A stretch of DNA of 64,000 nt from Acuticoccus yangtzensis (GTDB lineage Bacteria > Pseudomonadota > Alphaproteobacteria > Rhizobiales > Amorphaceae). Under the pieces are notes generated by a model. It worked only from the letters and a program-made list of their open reading frames with translations. It did no database searches and was not told where the DNA came from. Below, in pieces: positions 58,656-64,000 of this stretch (positions within the stretch are counted from its first letter, which is position 1; every line of letters starts with the position of its first letter). The position numbers and the translations under genes were made by a program. The stretch covers positions 124,001 to 188,000 of the forward strand of contig NZ_MJUX01000006.1 in the NCBI RefSeq assembly GCF_001927245.1, written 5' to 3'.

Positions 58656-59927
58656 TCACGCCTCCTCCGTCACCAGCGGGAGACGCACCGTGAAGGTCGA
58701 CCCGGTCCCGATCGTGCTGCGCACCGTGAGCCTGCCGCGGTGGCGGTTGACGATGTGCTTGACGATCGCGAGGCCGAGCCCCGTGCCGCGCCGCGCCCGC
58801 GATTCCTCGATGTCGACACGGTAGAAGCGTTCCGTGAGCCGCGGGACGTGCTCGGGCGGTATCCCCTTGCCGAAGTCCTGGACCGCGAGCGCGACGACCG
58901 GGCCAGACATCGTCTCGTCCCGCCGCGCGCTGACGAGGATGCGCCCGCCGTCGCCGCCATATTTCACGGCGTTCTCGATGAGGTTGTTCATCACCTGCAA
59001 CAGCTCGTCCGGATCGCCGTGGACAGGAAGCGTCTCGTCGGCCAGTGCCAGCTCGAGGCGGACGTCCGCCTCGTCGGCCACGTTGCGGGACATTTCGACG
59101 GCCGAGCGCACCGTCTCGGCGCAGTCGACGACATCGGTCGGGTGGACGTGGGCGCGCAGCTCGATGCGCGACAGCGACAGCAGCGAGTCCGTCAGCCGCT
59201 TCATGCGGTCCGCCTGCTCGCGCATCAGACCGAGGAACTGGTCGCGCGTCTTGGCGTCCTCGCGGGCGGGGCCCTGCAGCGTCTCGATCATGCCGGTCAG
59301 CGAGGCGAGCGGGGTGCGAAGCTCGTGGCTGGCGTTCGCCACGAAGTCCTCGCGCATGCGCTCCAGCCGCTGCTGGTCGGACAGGTCGTGAATGTAGACC
59401 ACCATCGCCGGGAAGGGCTCGGCGAAGGGCGGGCTCAGGGTGAGCGGGGAGACCGTCGCCTCGTACCAGCGGCGGGTCGGCACCTTCTCGGACCAGCGCG
59501 CGCGCTCCGGCCGGCCGGTGGCGCGCACCTTGTCGATCGCGCGAACCAGTTCGGGGACGCGCCGGGCGAAGGCCATCGGGCTGCCGATGCGCACGGCGCC
59601 CATCTGCTCGCGCGCGGCACGGTTGAACCACACCACCGTCGCCTCTTGCGAGATGACGACGCATGCATCGGGCGACGTGTCGAGCAGTTGCTGAGCGTCG
59701 ACGCTAAGGGGCGATTGCGCGGCGGCGGGCGCACCGCCTGCGGGTCCGGCGGCCGGATCGGGCTCGGCCACACCCTCACGCACTGCGGCCACCGCGCTTT
59801 GTGGCCGCAGGACGAGCAGAGCCCCAGCGGCAGCAGCGAGGAGCGGAACAAACTCGTAGACCATTGTAAACACGGTTAAAGCACCTGCTGCGGCGATGGC
59901 GGCGCCCTGCCCTTCGGCCGGTCTCAT
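58656..59927 (-). CDS. phoR: Phosphate regulon sensor kinase PhoR
   Basis: PhoR phosphorylates PhoB under phosphate limitation. The 423-residue protein has two N-terminal hydrophobic helices (about 8-30 and 31-41) and a Pro/Ala linker, a PAS domain (about 75-190: LLDTSPDACVVISQEATVVWFNRAA), a HisKA dimerisation domain with the acceptor H201 in FVANASHELRTPLASLTGMIETL, and a HATPase with N box NLIENAVKYGG, G1 VQDFGKGIPPEHV, and G2 GTGLGLAIVKHIV. All the catalytic motifs are present. It is upstream of pstS on the same strand and divergent from msrP. Confidence 0.95.
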   Translation of the reverse strand: MRPAEGQGAAIAAAGALTVFTMVYEFVPLLAAAAGALLVLRPQSAVAAVREGVAEPDPAAGPAGGAPAAAQSPLSVDAQQLLDTSPDACVVISQEATVVWFNRAAREQMGAVRIGSPMAFARRVPELVRAIDKVRATGRPERARWSEKVPTRRWYEATVSPLTLSPPFAEPFPAMVVYIHDLSDQQRLERMREDFVANASHELRTPLASLTGMIETLQGPAREDAKTRDQFLGLMREQADRMKRLTDSLLSLSRIELRAHVHPTDVVDCAETVRSAVEMSRNVADEADVRLELALADETLPVHGDPDELLQVMNNLIENAVKYGGDGGRILVSARRDETMSGPVVALAVQDFGKGIPPEHVPRLTERFYRVDIEESRARRGTGLGLAIVKHIVNRHRGRLTVRSTIGTGSTFTVRLPLVTEEA

Positions 59928-60046
59928 GGCCCATGCGCGCCCCTCGTCTCATCTATTGGCCACCCTCTCACGTAAGGTTCATTTGAGGGACCGCCACCCG
60001 AATCTAGTGTGTCCAACGATTGCGAAGACAGTATGAAAGGTTCGGC

Positions 60047-61048
<1,002 letters not shown>

Positions 61049-61091
61049 TCCGCCCGCGCACCGCCCTCGCCCCGGCGCCGGACAGCCCCCG

Positions 61092-61670
61092 TCAGGCGCC
61101 GAAGCCGCCGGTGGCGAGGTAGGCCGCTTCCGCCGCCGTCGTCTCGCGTCCCAACACCTCGTTGCGGTGCGGAAAGCGCCCGAAGCGCCGCACCGCGTCG
61201 GCATGCACCAGCGCGAAATAATAGGCGTTCTGGTCGCCGCTCCGGCGGTAGATGTCGAGGCCCTCGTCCTGTGCGGCCATGTCCTCGGCGTGCTGGAAGG
61301 GCAGGTAGAAGAAGTTGCGCATCGGCCAGGGCTGCGTGACGTCGAAGCCTTGGCGAACGGCATGGCGCGCCAGGGTGAGCGCCTTCGCGTCGGTGGCGAA
61401 CTGGCGCGCCTCGCCGCGGAACACGTTGCGCGGGATCTGGTCCAGCAGGATGAGAAGGGCGAGCGTACCCGCCGCCGTCTCCGCCCAGTGGTCGAACGCG
61501 CCGCCGCACGCCTCCTCCCAGGCCGCCGCATAGTGGCCGCAGGCGGCGTCGAAATGGTCGCTCTTGTCGAACCACTTGGCCGGCCCCGCCTCGATCCAGA
61601 AGGCGAGGAGGGCCAGCGCCTCCGCCGGTTCGCCGCGCGTCGTCTCAAAGCTCATCGTCTCGTCTCGCAT
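61092..61670 (-). CDS. DUF924-family protein
   Basis: The 192-residue helical cytoplasmic protein has the DUF924 pattern: EALALLAFWIEAGPAKWFDKSDHFDAAC, AAAWEEACGGAFDHWAETAAGTLALLILLDQIPRNVFRGEARQFATDAKAL, MRNFFYLPFQHAEDM, DQNAYYFALVHADAVRRFGRFPHRNEVLGRETTAAEAAYLATGGF. The QIPRN and RFGRFPHRN motifs are diagnostic. The function of the family is unknown. The start is 61670 or an ATG five codons on (MSFETT). It is convergent with msrP, with 43 bp between stops. Confidence 0.92.
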   Translation of the reverse strand: MRDETMSFETTRGEPAEALALLAFWIEAGPAKWFDKSDHFDAACGHYAAAWEEACGGAFDHWAETAAGTLALLILLDQIPRNVFRGEARQFATDAKALTLARHAVRQGFDVTQPWPMRNFFYLPFQHAEDMAAQDEGLDIYRRSGDQNAYYFALVHADAVRRFGRFPHRNEVLGRETTAAEAAYLATGGFGA

Positions 61671-62153
61671 TCAGTGTTCCGCCGCGGGCGCCGGGGCGTG
61701 CCGCCCGCCGGCCCGACCCTACACCCGGAGCGGCGCCGCGGCTGCGCGGCGAACCCGCGCGCGCCGCCAAAGGCACATCCGGCGGTGGCCCGCGTCGCGC
61801 CCTGATCGCGCCAAACCCATCCAGCTCCATGACGCACTGCCTCGGCATGGGTCCGGCATATGGCGGCGCCAACGGCCTCACCTTGCGCCAAATCGCCTTA
61901 ATGCGCAGGGACCGGCCCCACTCGCCTGCGCCGCGGCCGGGCCCCCTCGCCCGCGACAGCGCCCCGGCTTCCGGGCTCTGCGGCCGTGTGAGCCCCGCGA
62001 CCATGGTCCGGCCCATTATCCAGATTTCAACAAAGCCCTTTGTTTCAGACAAAAAGCGTGGAACGCTGAACTTGGCCAAAATCTGCGCAAGCCGATCCGG
62101 CGAGCAGACGCGGCCCACAGCATCGATCGACCTCGACCGACAGGGACCGGCGC
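61671..62153. other. 483-bp gap upstream of the TRAP permease
   Basis: No gene is supported. The first two thirds are GC-rich. The last third is A/T-richer and contains a perfect 16-bp palindrome (62029-62044). This is the likely control region of the TRAP transporter and of the divergent DUF924 gene. Confidence 0.6.
62029..62044. promoter_or_regulatory. 16-bp palindrome upstream of the TRAP permease
   Basis: AACAAAG-CC-CTTTGTT has perfect 7-bp arms in an otherwise GC-rich gap, about 110 bp before the permease start. It is a plausible operator for a repressor. The regulator is not known. Confidence 0.5.
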
Positions 62154-64000
62154 ATGAACCACAGCACCTCGACACACGCCCCCGGTGCGGCGACGTCAGG
62201 CGACGAACTCGTCGCCTCCGTCGACACAGGGGCGCGCAACCCCCTCGGCTGGCAAGCCTGGCTGATCCCGGGCATCGCGATGGTCTGGTCGCTGTTTCAG
62301 CTCTACGTGATCCAACCGCAGTTCTGGCTCGGCAATCTCGTCGGCAACTCGGTCGTCTTCAACAACACCGAAATCCGCGCCATCCACCTCGCCTTCGCAC
62401 TGGTGCTGGTGGCGATGGCCTTTCCCCTCTTCGCCAAGGCCAAGCTCGACCGGATCCCCTGGTACGACTTCCTCCTCGCCGCCGCGGGCGCTTTCGTCTG
62501 CCTCTATCTGGTGCTGAACGCGGACCAGATCGCCCGCCGCTCCGGCCTTCCGACCACCATGGACCTCGCCGTGTCCACCGCGGGGCTTCTGCTGGTCGGC
62601 ATCGCCGTTTACCGCGCGCTGGGGCTGCCGCTCCTCATCGTCGTGTCGGTCTTCCTCGCCTACGTCTTCTTCGGCTCGTCCGACATCTTCCCCGACGTGA
62701 TGCGCTGGGCCGGCGCCTCCTACGGCAAGGCCACCTGGCACTTCTGGATGCAGACCGAAGGCGTGTTCGGCGTCGCGCTCGGCGTATCGGCGACGCTCAT
62801 CTTCCTGTTCGTGCTGTTCGGCGCCATTCTGGAGCGCGCGGGGGCGGGCAACTTCTTCATCCAGATCGCGTTCGGCCTGCTCGGCCACCTGCGCGGCGGG
62901 CCGGCCAAGGCCGCGGTCGTGGCGTCGGGCCTCTCCGGCATCTATTCCGGATCGTCCATCGCCAACGTGGTGACGACCGGCACCTTCACCATCCCGCTGA
63001 TGAAGAAGACCGGATTCCCCGCCGAGAAGGCGGGCGCGGTCGAGGTCGCCTCTTCCACCAACGGCCAGCTCACGCCGCCGGTGATGGGCGCCGCCGCCTT
63101 CCTCATCGCCGAGTTCACGGGCACCGCCTACACCGACCTCATCGTCTACGCCTTCCTGCCGGCGATCGTCTCCTACATCGCCCTCCTCTACATCGTTCAC
63201 CTCGAGGCGCTGAAGCTCGGCCTGCAGGGCCTTCCCGCCCACGCCGACACCAAGGCGAAGTCCCGCGCGCGCAAGATGGGCGGCTTCCTCGTCGGCTTCC
63301 TCATCCTCGCAGTTCTGGGCCTCGCCGTGCACTTCGGCCTCGGCTTCCTGCGGCAGATGTTCCCCGGCGGCGGCATGCTGGCGGCGATGTGCATCTTCCT
63401 CGCCTTCTACATCCTGTGTCTCATCATCGCCGCCGGCCGGCCCGACCTGAAGGTCGACGATCCCGACGCGCCGCTTCACGAGATGCCGCGCGCCGGTCAG
63501 GTCGCGCTGACGGGCCTGCACTTCGTCCTGCCGATCATCATCCTTCTCTATCTCGTCATGGTGGAGCGCCTTTCGCCGGGCCTGTCCGCCTTCTGGGCGA
63601 CGATGGCGATGATCTTCATCGCGCTGACGCAGCACCCCATCAAAGCCCTGTTCCGCGGCGGGCGCGGCCTCGGCTCCGCCACCCTCCAGGGCATCGAGGA
63701 GTTCTTCCACGGCATGGTGGGCGGCGCGCGCAACATGATCCCGATCGCCGTGGCGACGGGCGCTGCGGGCATCATCGTCGGCACCATCTCTCTCACCGGC
63801 GCGCACCAGGTGGTCGGCGCCCTCATCGAGTCGCTGGCCGGCGGATCGCTGATGGCCATGCTCATCCTCGTCGCGGTGATGAGCCTGGTGCTCGGCATGG
63901 GGCTGCCGACGACGGCGAACTATATCGTCGTCTCCTCGCTGATGGCGCCGGTCATCCTGTCGCTCGCCGCGTCCGAGGGGCTGATCATCCCGGCCGTCGC
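62154..64000 (+). CDS. TRAP transporter fused permease (DctQM-type), 3' end outside window
   Basis: The open frame of 615 codons has no stop before the window ends. The first 40 residues are polar; then come many hydrophobic helices. N-terminal helices (residues about 35-230) form the small-subunit-like part (WLIPGIAMVWSLFQLYVIQP...). The large-permease part has FFIQIAFGLLGHLRGGPAKAAVVASGLSGIYSGSSIANVVTTGTFTIPLMKKTGFPAEKAGAVEVASSTNGQLTPPVMGAAAFLIAEF, which marks the DctM-type TRAP family, in particular fused permeases of TAXI systems. It imports organic acids or similar solutes with Na+ and a periplasmic binding protein. The binding-protein gene is not in the window, and no substrate can be named. 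Start: ATG at 62154. Confidence 0.9.
   Translation, partial: MNHSTSTHAPGAATSGDELVASVDTGARNPLGWQAWLIPGIAMVWSLFQLYVIQPQFWLGNLVGNSVVFNNTEIRAIHLAFALVLVAMAFPLFAKAKLDRIPWYDFLLAAAGAFVCLYLVLNADQIARRSGLPTTMDLAVSTAGLLLVGIAVYRALGLPLLIVVSVFLAYVFFGSSDIFPDVMRWAGASYGKATWHFWMQTEGVFGVALGVSATLIFLFVLFGAILERAGAGNFFIQIAFGLLGHLRGGPAKAAVVASGLSGIYSGSSIANVVTTGTFTIPLMKKTGFPAEKAGAVEVASSTNGQLTPPVMGAAAFLIAEFTGTAYTDLIVYAFLPAIVSYIALLYIVHLEALKLGLQGLPAHADTKAKSRARKMGGFLVGFLILAVLGLAVHFGLGFLRQMFPGGGMLAAMCIFLAFYILCLIIAAGRPDLKVDDPDAPLHEMPRAGQVALTGLHFVLPIIILLYLVMVERLSPGLSAFWATMAMIFIALTQHPIKALFRGGRGLGSATLQGIEEFFHGMVGGARNMIPIAVATGAAGIIVGTISLTGAHQVVGALIESLAGGSLMAMLILVAVMSLVLGMGLPTTANYIVVSSLMAPVILSLAASEGLIIPAV

Overview
This 64-kb window is chromosomal DNA of a very GC-rich alphaproteobacterium, most likely a member of Hyphomicrobiales (Rhizobiales). 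The reasons are the GcrA cell-cycle regulator with a dense cluster of CcrM-type GANTC sites, the aerobic cobaltochelatase subunits CobS/CobT, an MbfA-type ferritin-VIT1 iron exporter, a HemY-like/HemD/HemC cluster divergent from TsaD, a CarD-type regulator, and a SUV3-like RNA helicase with an S4-domain gene behind it. The genus cannot be read from the sequence. I see no rRNA, tRNA, CRISPR array, integrase, transposase or prophage.

Layout: (1) 1-4.9 kb: tail of nudC, a hemY-like gene, hemD and hemC on the minus strand, with tsaD divergent and overlapping the hemC start. (2) 4.9-13.1 kb: tesB, a UbiH-type monooxygenase, a HIG1-like membrane protein, a PduO-type corrinoid adenosyltransferase, etfB-etfA-hbdA, an SNase-like protein and an M48 lipoprotein peptidase. 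(3) 13.1-18.7 kb: argG, mbfA, an SDR, a CFA-type methyltransferase, a PPOX flavoprotein and a DUF4870 membrane protein. (4) 18.6-24.3 kb: a J-domain protein, cobS, a LysE-type exporter, cobT and an esterase-like protein. (5) 24.3-32.3 kb: a queuosine-precursor transporter, rpmB, a DUF3108 protein, a large helicase, an S4 protein with no ordinary start codon, fdxA, a CarD-type regulator and a DUF3096 micro-protein. (6) 32.6-39.3 kb: the urea ABC transporter urtABCDE with a GNAT gene inside it and a good sigma-54 promoter in front of urtA. (7) 39.5-42.6 kb: three response regulators with no kinase beside them, then a decayed 24-26-bp tandem array. (8) 42.6-51.8 kb: an RND pump and its adaptor, hslO, argF, argD and gcrA. 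(9) 52-60 kb: the Pho locus phoR-pstSCAB-phoU-phoB with a Pho-box-like element before pstS. (10) 60-64 kb: msrP, a DUF924 protein and the start of a fused TRAP permease that runs off the window.

Functional links: heme synthesis (hemC/hemD), fatty-acid or butyrate-type beta-oxidation with electron transfer to the quinone pool (etfBA-hbdA), cobalamin synthesis and activation (cobS, cobT, adenosyltransferase), nitrogen scavenging (urt, probably under RpoN control), phosphate scavenging (PhoR/PhoB/Pst), arginine synthesis (argD, argF, argG) and cell-cycle control (gcrA). A recurring oddity is short tandem repetition. In-frame 15-bp (five-residue) repeats occur in three unrelated proteins (HemD, the helicase and a response regulator), and 24-26-bp degenerate repeats fill two gene gaps.
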